Positions 8,090-15,942 of a stretch of 23,512 nucleotides of DNA are shown here, in pieces. This DNA comes from JBHPGW01 sp042569785. Lineage in GTDB: Bacteria > Planctomycetota > Phycisphaerae > Sedimentisphaerales > Anaerobacaceae. The stretch spans positions 1 to 23,512 of the forward strand of contig JBHPGW010000040.1 of the NCBI GenBank assembly GCA_042569785.1. Reading direction: 5' to 3'. The notes beneath the pieces were generated by a model. It saw only the letters and a program-made list of their open reading frames with translations, did not search any database and was not told the DNA's origin. The position numbers and the translations under genes are program-made. How positions within the stretch are numbered: position 1 is the first letter of the stretch; each line of letters opens with the position of its first letter.

Positions 8090-9530
8090 CTTCTTCGGAC
8101 AATTCGCCAAAAATATGCATTTGATAATGCTCCATTGTGAACTTATTCAAAGCGATATCCACCGGTATTCTGTATTTACCACTCCAGCACGCTGTACAAT
8201 AATGATCGGCGGGCAAGCTCGCACACTTCAAAAGCCCTTCGATTGACAGATACCCGACACTGTCAACTTCGAGAAATTCCGCTATCTGAGCTAAATTCCG
8301 CTCATGTGCCAGCAACTCTTCAGTCGTTGGAAAGTCAATACCGTAAAAACATGGATAACGGATCGGAGGACAGCTTATCCGCATATGGATTTCTTTTGCG
8401 CCCACTTCGCGCAGAGTTCTGATCTTACCCCTTGTAGTCGTACCACGAACTATCGAATCGTCAACTACCACTACACGTTTACCTGCGACGACTTCTTTTA
8501 TAGTTGCCAGTTTAAGCCTGACTGCCACTTCTCTTGCTTCCTGGCTAGGGGCGATAAACGTTCTGCCTACATAATGGCTTCTGACCAGTCCCATATCAAA
8601 AGGCACGCCGCTTTGAGTCGAAAAACCCAATGCTGCTGAAGTCCCTGAATCAGGCACAGGGATCACAACATCCGCATCGGCTGGATGTTCTTTAGCCAGT
8701 TGAACGCCCAACTTCTTCCTGAACTCATGGACATTTTCACCGAACATAAAACTGTTCTGCTTGGAAAAGTAGATATGCTCGAAAATACAGTGAGCCGGCG
8801 TAACAGAGCCCGGCTTGACGAAAAACCTGCTGCTCAAACCGTTCTTATCAAGGGTGACAATTTCACCCGGGGCAACCTCACGAATAAACTTCGCGCCTAT
8901 CGCGTCAAAAGCGCAAGTCTCGCTGGCAACGACATAACAGCCCTGCTCGGTTTGTCCAATACTCAAGGGATGAATGCCATACGGGTCTCTGGCAGCTTCG
9001 ATACGATCTTCAAATAAAAACAGCAGACAATACGCTCCCTGAAGGTGGTTCAGGACATGGCCCAGCGGATCAGGATTGGCTACATGACCGGGCTTGGCAA
9101 GCAGATGGATAATTACCTCGGTATCGTTAGTAGAGCGAAAAATACTGCCGTAAGCCTCGTATTCATCCCGCAGTAAACCGGCGTTTATAAGATTTCCGTT
9201 ATGTGCCACAGCCACCTGCCCGCGTGAATATTCACTAAGTAAAGGCTGAGCGTTGATCAATTTGCTCGCGCCGGTAGTCGAATAACGAACATGCCCTATC
9301 GCTATCGAATTGGCGAGCTTTTCCAGCCTTCGAGAGCTCTTGCGAAACACTCTGCCAACCGTTCCCATACCGGTACTGCATTGGATAAATTCACCGTTAC
9401 TGCTGGCGATACCAGCCGATTCCTGCCCGCGATGCTGCAGACTGTACAGCCCATAATAGACTTTTTGTACCGCCTCAGGGTCACCAAAGATACCGAATAG
9501 ACCGCAGTTTTCTTCTTTTTCTGAAACCAT
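8082..9530 (-). CDS. purF: Amidophosphoribosyltransferase (glutamine PRPP amidotransferase)
   Basis: The protein is 482 aa. It makes 5-phosphoribosylamine from PRPP and glutamine, the first committed step of purine synthesis. Residues 1-8 (MVSEKEEN) look like the propeptide removed to expose the catalytic nucleophile Cys9 in CGLFG. Glutaminase motifs are all present: HRGQESAGI, GHVRYSTTG, HNGNLIN and NDTEVI. The PRPP motif VVVVDDSIVRGTTT is at about 350-363. Cys residues in CIFEHIYF, YPCF and CTACW match the 4Fe-4S ligands of the Bacillus-type enzyme. The gene is coupled to purM by an 8-nt overlap. A promoter-like pair lies just upstream, with a 13-bp repeat at the predicted transcription start. 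The functional contrast with the downstream paralog, which lacks the nucleophile, is notable. Confidence 0.96.
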   Translation of the reverse strand: MVSEKEENCGLFGIFGDPEAVQKVYYGLYSLQHRGQESAGIASSNGEFIQCSTGMGTVGRVFRKSSRRLEKLANSIAIGHVRYSTTGASKLINAQPLLSEYSRGQVAVAHNGNLINAGLLRDEYEAYGSIFRSTNDTEVIIHLLAKPGHVANPDPLGHVLNHLQGAYCLLFLFEDRIEAARDPYGIHPLSIGQTEQGCYVVASETCAFDAIGAKFIREVAPGEIVTLDKNGLSSRFFVKPGSVTPAHCIFEHIYFSKQNSFMFGENVHEFRKKLGVQLAKEHPADADVVIPVPDSGTSAALGFSTQSGVPFDMGLVRSHYVGRTFIAPSQEAREVAVRLKLATIKEVVAGKRVVVVDDSIVRGTTTRGKIRTLREVGAKEIHMRISCPPIRYPCFYGIDFPTTEELLAHERNLAQIAEFLEVDSVGYLSIEGLLKCASLPADHYCTACWSGKYRIPVDIALNKFTMEHYQMHIFGELSEEDE

Positions 9531-9560
9531 TTTGTTTACTCAAACTGACCGTTTTAAAAG

Positions 9561-9590
9561 CTTATATCAATACAACTTACTTTTCAACAA
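9561..9590 (-). promoter_or_regulatory. Candidate purF promoter
   Basis: Reading the minus strand, TTGTTG (9590-9585) and TATAAG (9566-9561) are separated by 18 nt. Transcription would begin near 9554, so the 13-mer CGGTCAGTTTGAG (9551-9539) would fall at about +4 to +16, an operator-like position. The boxes are not perfect, so this is tentative. Confidence 0.4.
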
Positions 9591-9597
9591 GATGTTA

Positions 9598-9627
9598 TCC
9601 CAATCCCAACGCACATCGGGATCGGGA
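9598..9627 (-). other. GU-paired hairpin in the lptD-purF spacer
   Basis: On the minus strand TCCCGATCCCGAT (9627-9615) can pair with GTTGGGATTGGGA (9610-9598) around a 4-nt loop. All positions pair if G-U wobbles are allowed. The plus-strand version has A-C mismatches at the same places, so the fold is specific to RNA transcribed in the direction of lptD and purF. It is not followed by a U-tract. Confidence 0.45.
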
Positions 9628-9738
9628 CAAAAACAATGATAAAATTAGCTCATCAGCCCCAAGGTCGATTCCACAATTTTAATCTTTACGTTTTGATTTT
9701 TACGTTCTCAAATTGACCATCGGTCAGTTTGAGAAATA

Positions 9739-12700
9739 TTATCTCCTGCCGAGCTTTGTATAACTTCTGTCTCCAATCCCCAACTCAGGCATACCTTGCG
9801 GCCAGATACTAATGCTAATAGCCTGCCTGTCCAGCGTACCGTCAGCACTGTATGAAAAACCGCAATAAACCCTGTGGTAACGTCTTATCAGCGTAACCTC
9901 ATTGCGAAGATTTTTACGATAATCAAAATCATACTGCTGAGAAAAAACAAGTGTATAACGCGGATCGATCGCGTATGTAGCTGCAAATGTCAAAACGTTT
10001 GAGCCCTTCTCGTTGTCTACCTGTATCCGTTTCAAGTATCTGCTGCCTATGTAATAACTCAAGTTAGGCCAGACCAGGCGAGATAAACCCACATCGAACT
10101 TTTGGACAATTCCGCTTCTGATGTCATAATTTAGGTCACTGAGCAAAGCGGTTGCGTCACTGACTCGCCAGGTATATTCAGCTCCAAAATAATCACGCCT
10201 TGGACCCCAGTTCTCAAACCTGTGAAAACCGGCCCGGAGGTCACCGTTAAAAATTTGAGGAGCAGAAAAAACTCGCAAAGGAACCATCGGATTATTCCAA
10301 ACAAACAGATCAACTCCAGGGCCCGAATCCGAAACACCGTCAGCCTCATCTACAAACGTAGCATCCATATCCAGCCGCATCCAGTCGACGATTCGCTCCT
10401 CGCCCTCGACGCCTCGCTTGGTTTGAAGACGCTGCGAAAGACCAATGTTTAACAGATCACGCTGGTTGATAACATTTTCGCTTTCTTCATAAAGCACACC
10501 CGTCAGATGTGGCCTTACGATATGACGCAGTTGGTTCAGATCCCACAGCCGAGACTCAACATTATATGTTTTCCACCAAGGCTGGGGGAACAAACGGATA
10601 CCTGCTTCTCCTATCCATACCTCCTGGTCACCGAATTGCCCACTAAAGGTTCCATCTACAAGTGAACGTCTAAACCCGCTGCGATCGTCATAACCGAACG
10701 TCCCTGCCACAAACGGTATTACTTTTACGGGCCCGGTAACTCCTTCGATACCGCTAATCGTAAATGGCACGTCAAGTTCCGTGCGGTGCGAGACAAATCC
10801 GAAATTATCCTCATCTATCATTACTGTATTATCGTTACCTATCCTCTGACGCAGATTACTTACCTGGGTGTTGCTGTAAAGGGTAGCCATATCGTCAAAC
10901 AGTGACTTTCCCGTCAGGTGGTATTCAACACTCGGATATTCTTCGAGCTCATCGGAAAAATCATTTATCCGACCCTTACCCAATATCGATACCCCTTCGA
11001 TACCGTCTATATGCTTGAGATGAAGATAAGATTCCTGTACCCCAACATTGAACTCGTTGCGGAAATATGACTCGATAAAATTCCTGTCAGAGGCATAGTT
11101 AAACGCCGTAGTAAGCTGCCATTTTCGAGGCAGGAAGTGTCTGTGCATCCAACTGAATCGTCCTCGAATATCACGGGGCGGATCAACATTTTCTCTGGTA
11201 GTGTCTCGACCGAGATCGTCCTTACCGGAATCCTTGATCAAATACGCCATAACCCTGCCGGAACTTTCTTCGTTACCATAATCAATCTCGAAGCCACTGC
11301 CTACGCCTCGCTTGCCGTAATAGTCAAAAGCAAACGTACTGTCGACCCCATCAGGCTCACGCAATCCCAAAAGACGCGCCAAATACCAACGAGTCTCTAC
11401 CATTGTTCCCCAATCGCTGTCATAACCTATACGGGCACTTTTGAGAGGCACGTCCGGCAGTTCAAGATTACTTCGCATATAGGGCCAATAGAAGAAAGTT
11501 CTCTTGCCGGCTTTGAGCCGGACATTACGCATCTGGGCGTCATAACTGCTGTCGGTTACATTATCTTCCGGGCCGTCTGCGGAAGTGTCGTTTATTATTA
11601 CACTCGAAGCTGTTAGCGACATCTGAGGCTCGTAAAATTCACTGCTGGTCATCACTACGTTTTCAGCGCCGAATCTGTTCTTGGCCAGTTGCCTTAAACG
11701 AGCAGCTTTTACATAGAGCGGCACATCGCGTTTGGGATCGTAATTTCGCATCACCGCATTAGTCATCAGTGCCTTTTGAGTATCGAAGTCGTAGTAAATT
11801 TCATCGGCTCGAGTTGTCCGCCTGCCCTGGGTCATCACAACATCGCCGGCCAGATAGATCGCCTTGACTGAACCGCCGCCCAAAATATCCCCTGAACCGC
11901 CACCGGAATCGCCTGCGGAATCTTTGGAACGAAACACAACCGCGTTATCTGCCTGCATTTCCAGCAGACCACCTCGCTCATCCTGCTTTTGCCAAATATA
12001 AAACCTGCCGATTATCGTTGCTATTTCTACGTCGGACTGCTCAGGTCCGGGCACAGATTCAATATTCAGTTCCTGTTCACCAGCTGGTGCGAAATTAACC
12101 GGATACTGGAATTTGACTTCCGGTTCCCTGGTAACTACCGGAGGCTCGATCACTTGAACCTGCTCTCTCGGCACGATTATCTTTTCCTCAGCCTTGGGCT
12201 TTTTAACAACCCTTGTTTTCTTGGCCTTCTTAACAGGAACCTTCTTTTTAGTCGGACGCTTGGCAACTTTAACTTCCGTTTGGTATTCAGGCACGAGAGC
12301 TCCGGGCTGAACCACAAATTCAGGCCCGGACGGTATAGTTTCTACTGCCGAAACCCCCTGACGGTAAAGCTTAAGCCCTCTCGGATCGGAAACCTTACGC
12401 GTATCAGCGGTCACGAACACATCTCCGGTAACCGCAAAACGAATAACCATCGCCTGACCATCTTCAACGATTTCTTCGGTCAAACCCGCTGTCATCGCAC
12501 TTTTACCTTTTTCAACTGAGGTGATACCCGAGAGATACACCGTCGCGCTATATTCGATGCTAACTCTGCCACGAACCTCGCTCTTGACGCTATCGAGCCA
12601 GATCACACTGCGTCTGCCGGAAAATTCATTAGCACCAACTGACACCGAAACACCCGCCGGCAAAACCAGGATGTGCCTGCCCGTCTCAATCTGATAGCTA

Positions 12701-12828
12701 ATAAGTTCACTGCCTCGAAGGTGCATATCCTGGCCGGCAAAAGCACCTGCCTTGTCACTGTCAATTGCCGATGCGGGTGCAACTGCTAACGCCACTATGA
12801 GTATTACAAAGATCGTTTTTAGTTTCAT
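9739..12828 (-). CDS. lptD: LptD-like LPS-assembly outer membrane protein
   Basis: The protein is 1029 aa. It begins with a signal peptide (basic MKLK, hydrophobic core, cleavage probably after APASA near residue 21). A periplasmic beta-jellyroll region follows, then a Lys/Pro-rich linker (about 185-235), a Gly-rich stretch, and a second OstA/LptA-like segment with GDVVMTQGRRTTRADEIYYD. The long C-terminal half has alternating aromatic and polar strands typical of an outer-membrane barrel, including YDSDWGTMVETRWYLARLLG and the RG-x-GSGFEIDYG strand seen in LptD_C. LptD inserts lipopolysaccharide into the outer leaflet. The last residues (KLGRR) do not end in the usual aromatic of barrel proteins. 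ATG 12828 has GAGAG 6 nt upstream; a TTG at 12840 is less likely. The overall LptD assignment is by domain order and style, and an OstA-family relative with another cargo is possible. Confidence 0.8.
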   Translation of the reverse strand: MKLKTIFVILIVALAVAPASAIDSDKAGAFAGQDMHLRGSELISYQIETGRHILVLPAGVSVSVGANEFSGRRSVIWLDSVKSEVRGRVSIEYSATVYLSGITSVEKGKSAMTAGLTEEIVEDGQAMVIRFAVTGDVFVTADTRKVSDPRGLKLYRQGVSAVETIPSGPEFVVQPGALVPEYQTEVKVAKRPTKKKVPVKKAKKTRVVKKPKAEEKIIVPREQVQVIEPPVVTREPEVKFQYPVNFAPAGEQELNIESVPGPEQSDVEIATIIGRFYIWQKQDERGGLLEMQADNAVVFRSKDSAGDSGGGSGDILGGGSVKAIYLAGDVVMTQGRRTTRADEIYYDFDTQKALMTNAVMRNYDPKRDVPLYVKAARLRQLAKNRFGAENVVMTSSEFYEPQMSLTASSVIINDTSADGPEDNVTDSSYDAQMRNVRLKAGKRTFFYWPYMRSNLELPDVPLKSARIGYDSDWGTMVETRWYLARLLGLREPDGVDSTFAFDYYGKRGVGSGFEIDYGNEESSGRVMAYLIKDSGKDDLGRDTTRENVDPPRDIRGRFSWMHRHFLPRKWQLTTAFNYASDRNFIESYFRNEFNVGVQESYLHLKHIDGIEGVSILGKGRINDFSDELEEYPSVEYHLTGKSLFDDMATLYSNTQVSNLRQRIGNDNTVMIDEDNFGFVSHRTELDVPFTISGIEGVTGPVKVIPFVAGTFGYDDRSGFRRSLVDGTFSGQFGDQEVWIGEAGIRLFPQPWWKTYNVESRLWDLNQLRHIVRPHLTGVLYEESENVINQRDLLNIGLSQRLQTKRGVEGEERIVDWMRLDMDATFVDEADGVSDSGPGVDLFVWNNPMVPLRVFSAPQIFNGDLRAGFHRFENWGPRRDYFGAEYTWRVSDATALLSDLNYDIRSGIVQKFDVGLSRLVWPNLSYYIGSRYLKRIQVDNEKGSNVLTFAATYAIDPRYTLVFSQQYDFDYRKNLRNEVTLIRRYHRVYCGFSYSADGTLDRQAISISIWPQGMPELGIGDRSYTKLGRR

Positions 12829-12890
12829 ATTAACTCTCAAAATTGTGATTCTTGATTTCCTTACCAGGATTCACACAACACGTATGCAGA

Positions 12891-12919
12891 ATTATAACTG
12901 CTCAGTCCCACAAAGCCAG
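12891..12919 (-). promoter_or_regulatory. Candidate lptD promoter
   Basis: A perfect TATAAT lies on the minus strand at 12896-12891, which would give a leader of about 55 nt before the ATG. The sequence 17 nt upstream (CTGGCT, 12919-12914) is a poor -35 box, so this is tentative. The region is divergent with the 91-aa gene. Confidence 0.35.
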
Positions 12920-13027
12920 CAAAAAAATCTCTCACACAGACTGATAACTTGATTTATTATGAAAAATACGATAAAAAACTCTGTACAAATCAAAATAGAC
13001 GATAACGACTTATATTTTCAGGGTATT

Positions 13028-13303
13028 ATGGCTAAAAACGAAAGATCAACTTATCAAAATAAGCTCATTTCCGGCTACTACGAGCATCTCGACTCGATAA
13101 TGCTCAACAAACTCGGCGAACTCGTCACTGAGTTATTCCTGGCAGAAACCGCTGCAAAAAAGGCTCAGCTCTGGAAAAGAGCCGAAAAGGCAATGACCAA
13201 ACTCAAGATCAAGCCCGCTATCCTCGAGCATATAATGGCGAAAAAAGACGTGCAAATCCTGGCAAAAAACCTCAACGATTGGCTTAAAATGCAAAAGAAA
13301 TAA
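13028..13303 (+). CDS. Small conserved-looking helical protein
   Basis: The protein is 91 aa, basic, predicted all-helical and soluble. It reads like a family I have met as an unnamed protein in planctomycetes, with the pattern YYEHLDSIMLNKLGELVTELF...LWKRAEKAMTKLKI...HIMAKKD. No function is known to me. ATG 13028 is preferred because CAGGG ends 4 nt upstream and because the residues before it (an ATG at 12959 would add 23) are low-complexity and lack a ribosome binding site. It lies 47 bp upstream of the GT4 gene and may share its transcript. Confidence 0.65.
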   Translation: MAKNERSTYQNKLISGYYEHLDSIMLNKLGELVTELFLAETAAKKAQLWKRAEKAMTKLKIKPAILEHIMAKKDVQILAKNLNDWLKMQKK

Positions 13304-13350
13304 TAAACCCCTTGTATTTGCATGGATCAGTGATTAGACTTTTCTCCGGT

Positions 13351-14388
13351 ATGGACATCAAGAACAAACGCATAGCGGTATTGTCTCCAGTCGCATGGAG
13401 AACCCCGCCTCGGCAATACGGCGCGTGGGAAACGGTAGCGAGCAATATCACCGAGGGGCTTGTCGCCAGGGGCTGGAAAAATGTAACCCTGTTCGCCACG
13501 AAGGATTCGATAACAAAAGCGAACCTGCGATCCTGCATCGAAACCGGCTACGAAGAAGACAAAACCCAGATACCCAAGGTCTCCGAATGTTTTCACATCT
13601 CAAAGCTGATGGAACGAACTGATGATTTTGACCTTATACACAACAATTACGATTTTCTGCCGCTGACCTATTCCCGCCTGATAAAAACCCCGATGCTAAC
13701 GACCATTCACGGCTTTTCCGATCCGGACATCCTCCGCATCTACCGAAATTACAAGGACACCTACTACGTTTCGATAAGCGACTCCGACAGGGATCCCGAA
13801 CTGCCCTACCTGGCCACTGTTTATAACGGCATAGACCTGACCAATATTACATTTCGCGAAACTCCCGGCGATAAGCTCGTCTTTCTCGGCAGAATACACC
13901 CCGACAAAGGAACGCATCTGGCGATCGAACTGGCACAAAGTAGCGGCAGAGAACTAATAATCGCAGGGATCATCCAGGATCAGGCCTACTTCGATGAGCT
14001 TCTCAAACCCCACATCAACGATTCAACGATCCAATATATAGGCCCGGTTGGCCCGGTCGAGCGAGATGAGCTTTTCAAACAAGCCCTTGCCGTGGTTCAC
14101 CTAAATACCATACCCGAACGCTTTGGCTTAGTCATGGCGGAATCAATGGCCGCAGGCGTGCCGGTGATCGCCATGGATTTGGGCTCATGCCGTGAAGTGA
14201 TCGAACATAACGTCACCGGCTATCTGGTAAATAATATCCCGGAGGCGATAGAAGCTGTCAGCCGAATAGAAAAAATCGACCGCAAAAAATGCCGCCTGCG
14301 AGTCGAACAAAATTTTAGCATCGACAAAATGGTGTCAGATTACGAAAAGGTCTACGAAGAGATTTTCAAAAGAGAGGTGCTGAAATGA
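13351..14388 (+). CDS. Glycosyltransferase family 4 protein
   Basis: The protein is 345 aa and soluble with a GT-B fold. The N-terminal segment (SPVAWRTPPRQYGAWETVASNITEGL) is the usual acceptor-side loop of GT4 enzymes of the AviGT4-like group. The C-terminal half has FLGRIHPDKGTHLAIELA and the nucleotide-sugar EX7E motif (E256 to E264, in PERFGLVMAESMAAGVPVI), followed by GSCREVIEHNVTGYLV. It transfers a sugar from a nucleotide sugar with retention; donor and acceptor are not predictable. ATG 13351 is chosen over a TTG at 13312 because the Rossmann strand KRIAVLSP begins right after it. The GH130 gene lies 1.6 kb downstream, and together they suggest a mannoside or glucoside function (inference). 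The stop overlaps the start of the ORF6N gene (ATGA). Confidence 0.9.
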   Translation: MDIKNKRIAVLSPVAWRTPPRQYGAWETVASNITEGLVARGWKNVTLFATKDSITKANLRSCIETGYEEDKTQIPKVSECFHISKLMERTDDFDLIHNNYDFLPLTYSRLIKTPMLTTIHGFSDPDILRIYRNYKDTYYVSISDSDRDPELPYLATVYNGIDLTNITFRETPGDKLVFLGRIHPDKGTHLAIELAQSSGRELIIAGIIQDQAYFDELLKPHINDSTIQYIGPVGPVERDELFKQALAVVHLNTIPERFGLVMAESMAAGVPVIAMDLGSCREVIEHNVTGYLVNNIPEAIEAVSRIEKIDRKKCRLRVEQNFSIDKMVSDYEKVYEEIFKREVLK

Positions 14389-14924
14389 CCAACGCCGGTA
14401 AAGCTGATTTAATTATCCCAGCCGAGCGAATCCGGCAGTGCATATATCTTATCCGCAAGCAAAAGGTGGTACTTGATAAGGATTTAGCTTCTCTGTATGG
14501 GGTACCTACCAAGCGTCTCAATGAGCAGGTTCAACGCAATATTGACCGCTTCCCATCGGATTTTATGTTTCAATTGAACAATACCGAAGCTGAAGCTTTG
14601 AGGTCGCAAATTGCGACCTCAAAAAAAGGCCGTGGCGGCAGGCGGTATAATCCCTATGCTTTCACCGAACAGGGCGTGGCGATGCTCTCCAGCGTCCTGC
14701 GGAGCAAACGCGCTGTTGAGGTCAATATCGCAATAATGCGTACCTTTGTCAAACTGCGGCAAATCCTTGCTGACAATGGCCTTTTACGCCGCAAAATTGA
14801 ATCAATGGAACGCAAATACGATGAAAAATTCCAGCAGGTTTTTGCCGTTCTAAACTATATGGTCGCCGGAGAAACCAAGCCCAAAAAGCCTCTCGGATTT
14901 CACAGCAAAAAAATAAAAAACTAA
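14385..14924 (+). CDS. ORF6N domain (phage-type DNA-binding) protein
   Basis: The protein is 179 aa. The ORF6N domain occupies about 8-100: IPAERIRQCIYLIRKQKVVL, DLASLYGVPTKRLNEQVQRN, RFPSDFMFQL and the GRGGRRYNPYAFTEQGVAMLSSVL core. A helical C-terminus rich in charged residues follows and probably mediates oligomerisation. ORF6N proteins occur in phages and in bacterial accessory regions and are thought to bind DNA; no enzymatic activity is implied. The start overlaps the GT4 stop by 4 nt (ATGA), with AGAGAGGTG 5 nt upstream, so it is translated as part of the GT4 unit. A perfect 13+13-bp palindrome lies within the coding sequence at 14597-14623. Confidence 0.9.
   Translation: MTNAGKADLIIPAERIRQCIYLIRKQKVVLDKDLASLYGVPTKRLNEQVQRNIDRFPSDFMFQLNNTEAEALRSQIATSKKGRGGRRYNPYAFTEQGVAMLSSVLRSKRAVEVNIAIMRTFVKLRQILADNGLLRRKIESMERKYDEKFQQVFAVLNYMVAGETKPKKPLGFHSKKIKN
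14597..14623. repeat. Perfect palindrome inside the ORF6N gene
   Basis: TTTGAGGTCGCAA (14597-14609) and TTGCGACCTCAAA (14611-14623) are exact reverse complements around a single central A. The stretch encodes LRSQIATS just before the GRGGRRY core, and a run of A follows. It could be a binding site for the encoded protein or a coding-region hairpin. Confidence 0.6.
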
Positions 14925-14993
14925 GAAAAATGTACCGGATACCTAATTCTCCCTTTAATTCTCATAAAGCAGAATATCTGACTACGAAACCAG

Positions 14994-15022
14994 TTGACTT
15001 TTCTGCGTGGTGTGGTTACTTT
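14994..15022 (+). promoter_or_regulatory. Weak candidate promoter for the MNT/HEPN pair
   Basis: TTGACT (14994-14999) is followed after 17 nt by TACTTT (15017-15022). The -35 box matches well but the -10 box poorly. It lies in the 194-bp gap between the ORF6N and nucleotidyltransferase genes, which otherwise shows nothing definite. Confidence 0.3.
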
Positions 15023-15118
15023 ATGACAGTAAAATCAGGTATAGCTGTCAATTTAACCAGCAAGTAAGGACCAATACCCGAATTTCCGAAACAAGGAAAT
15101 GTTAAGAGATACTATTTC

Positions 15119-15421
15119 ATGATTGACATAGAAAAAGTCAAACCGGAAATTGAACGAATATGCAGTCGTTTGCCGGTCAAACGGCTTGGCCTATTCGGCT
15201 CTGTCCAGAGCCGCGATTTTTCCAGTAGCAGCGATGTTGACGTTCTGGTAATTTTTGATTCCGGCGAAAATATCGACCTTTTCGATAAGTATTTTGAATT
15301 AAAAGAACAACTTGAAGATGTATTCAAGCGGGAAGTTGATCTGGTTGTAGATGGGAAATTTAGAAACCCTGTCTTCAGAGATATTGTTAACAAAACAAGG
15401 ACCATAATTTATGAAAGATGA
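15119..15421 (+). CDS. Minimal nucleotidyltransferase (MNT, MntA-type antitoxin)
   Basis: The protein is 100 aa and is a single nucleotidyltransferase domain. The family signature is intact: LFGSVQSRDFSSSSDVDVLVIF, with the GS pair and the two metal-binding Asp residues of S-D-V-D, and a third acidic position in KREVDLVV. In HEPN/MNT toxin-antitoxin modules this protein AMPylates and neutralises a HepT-type RNase encoded next to it. Here the partner overlaps by 11 nt but is truncated. A poor Shine-Dalgarno (AAGAGA, about 10 nt upstream) is present. The gene belongs to the AT-rich accessory insert between GT4 and GH130. Confidence 0.88.
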   Translation: MIDIEKVKPEIERICSRLPVKRLGLFGSVQSRDFSSSSDVDVLVIFDSGENIDLFDKYFELKEQLEDVFKREVDLVVDGKFRNPVFRDIVNKTRTIIYER

Positions 15422-15581
15422 AATAAAAAAAAATCTTATCGATGTCCTTCAGGCAGCCGAAGAAATAGAAAATTTTATTTCAGGCATTAAATTTGAGACA
15501 TATCAAATTACACCTGTTGTAAAAAGAGCGGTCGAAAGAGATTTTGAAAAGAGAGGCGAAAAAATAATATATAGGGATTGA
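15411..15581 (+). pseudogene. Truncated HEPN (DUF86/HepT-like) toxin remnant
   Basis: A 56-codon frame begins at ATG 15411, inside the end of the MNT gene, and stops at TGA 15579-15581. It reads MKDEIKKNLIDVLQAAEEIE..., and IENFISGIKFETY...AVERDFEKRGEK matches the first half of HepT/DUF86 proteins, which are usually about 110-140 aa. The second half, including the RX4-6H catalytic motif, is missing, and I found no continuation in another frame before the next gene. It is therefore expected to lack RNase activity. It could be a decayed gene or a short regulator that still binds the MNT protein. Confidence 0.7.
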
Positions 15582-15585
15582 ACCG

Positions 15586-15942
15586 ATGGCTGCACCTATT
15601 TGGTTGATATTGTTGTTAATTGTCTTACCATTTCTATTAACCCAGTTTTGCGTGGCATTATATAGTGCTGCAAAAATTAGGCAAAATCTTAAACATGTAG
15701 CTTTGTTTACCTCATTTGCGTGGATATTTTTCATTGCTGGAATAGTATTAATTTTTTATTTAACAAACGAGCTGAGTCTTTGGAAAAAAGCCATACTTGT
15801 TATATTGGCTTTTATGCAAAGCAGATGTCTCTACAGGTTCTTGGATTTTTGTTTTGTTTCGAAAAATGATAACTTCCAGAAGATATCAAGTATCGCATTA
15901 TATGCTAGCTTTTCAATAATTGCATTATATTTACTCAAGTAA
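15586..15942 (+). CDS. Small membrane protein of unknown function
   Basis: The protein is 118 aa with four hydrophobic segments at about 5-27, 40-61, 66-80 and 97-117. I do not recognise a family. Codon use is AT-rich like the preceding MNT/HEPN genes and unlike GT4 and GH130, so it probably belongs to the same accessory insert. The start follows the truncated HEPN stop by only 4 bp, which places it in the same transcript. No strong Shine-Dalgarno is present. Confidence 0.55.
   Translation: MAAPIWLILLLIVLPFLLTQFCVALYSAAKIRQNLKHVALFTSFAWIFFIAGIVLIFYLTNELSLWKKAILVILAFMQSRCLYRFLDFCFVSKNDNFQKISSIALYASFSIIALYLLK

Larger units (their letters stand above)
9539..9733. repeat. 13-bp inverted repeats flanking the lptD-purF spacer
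   Basis: CTCAAACTGACCG (9539-9551) and CGGTCAGTTTGAG (9721-9733) are perfect reverse complements that bracket the spacer. A third, one-mismatch copy, TCTCAAATTGACC (9706-9718), faces the second across only 3 nt and forms a 13-position hairpin (9706-9734) beginning a few bases after the lptD stop. They may be operator half-sites or a 3'-end hairpin. No T-tract follows the hairpin. Confidence 0.6.

Noticed and set aside
9706..9734. Intrinsic terminator after lptD
   Set aside because: The hairpin is good, but the sequence after it on the minus strand is not T-rich, so a classic Rho-independent terminator is not supported.
11137..11616. Long open frame antisense to lptD
   Set aside because: It has no recognisable protein features and lies wholly opposite a well-supported gene; similar antisense frames occur opposite rnr (about 20288-20932).
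12959..13027. Start of the 91-aa protein at ATG 12959
   Set aside because: No ribosome binding site precedes it and the added 23 residues look unlike the rest of the protein; CAGGG directly before ATG 13028 is better.
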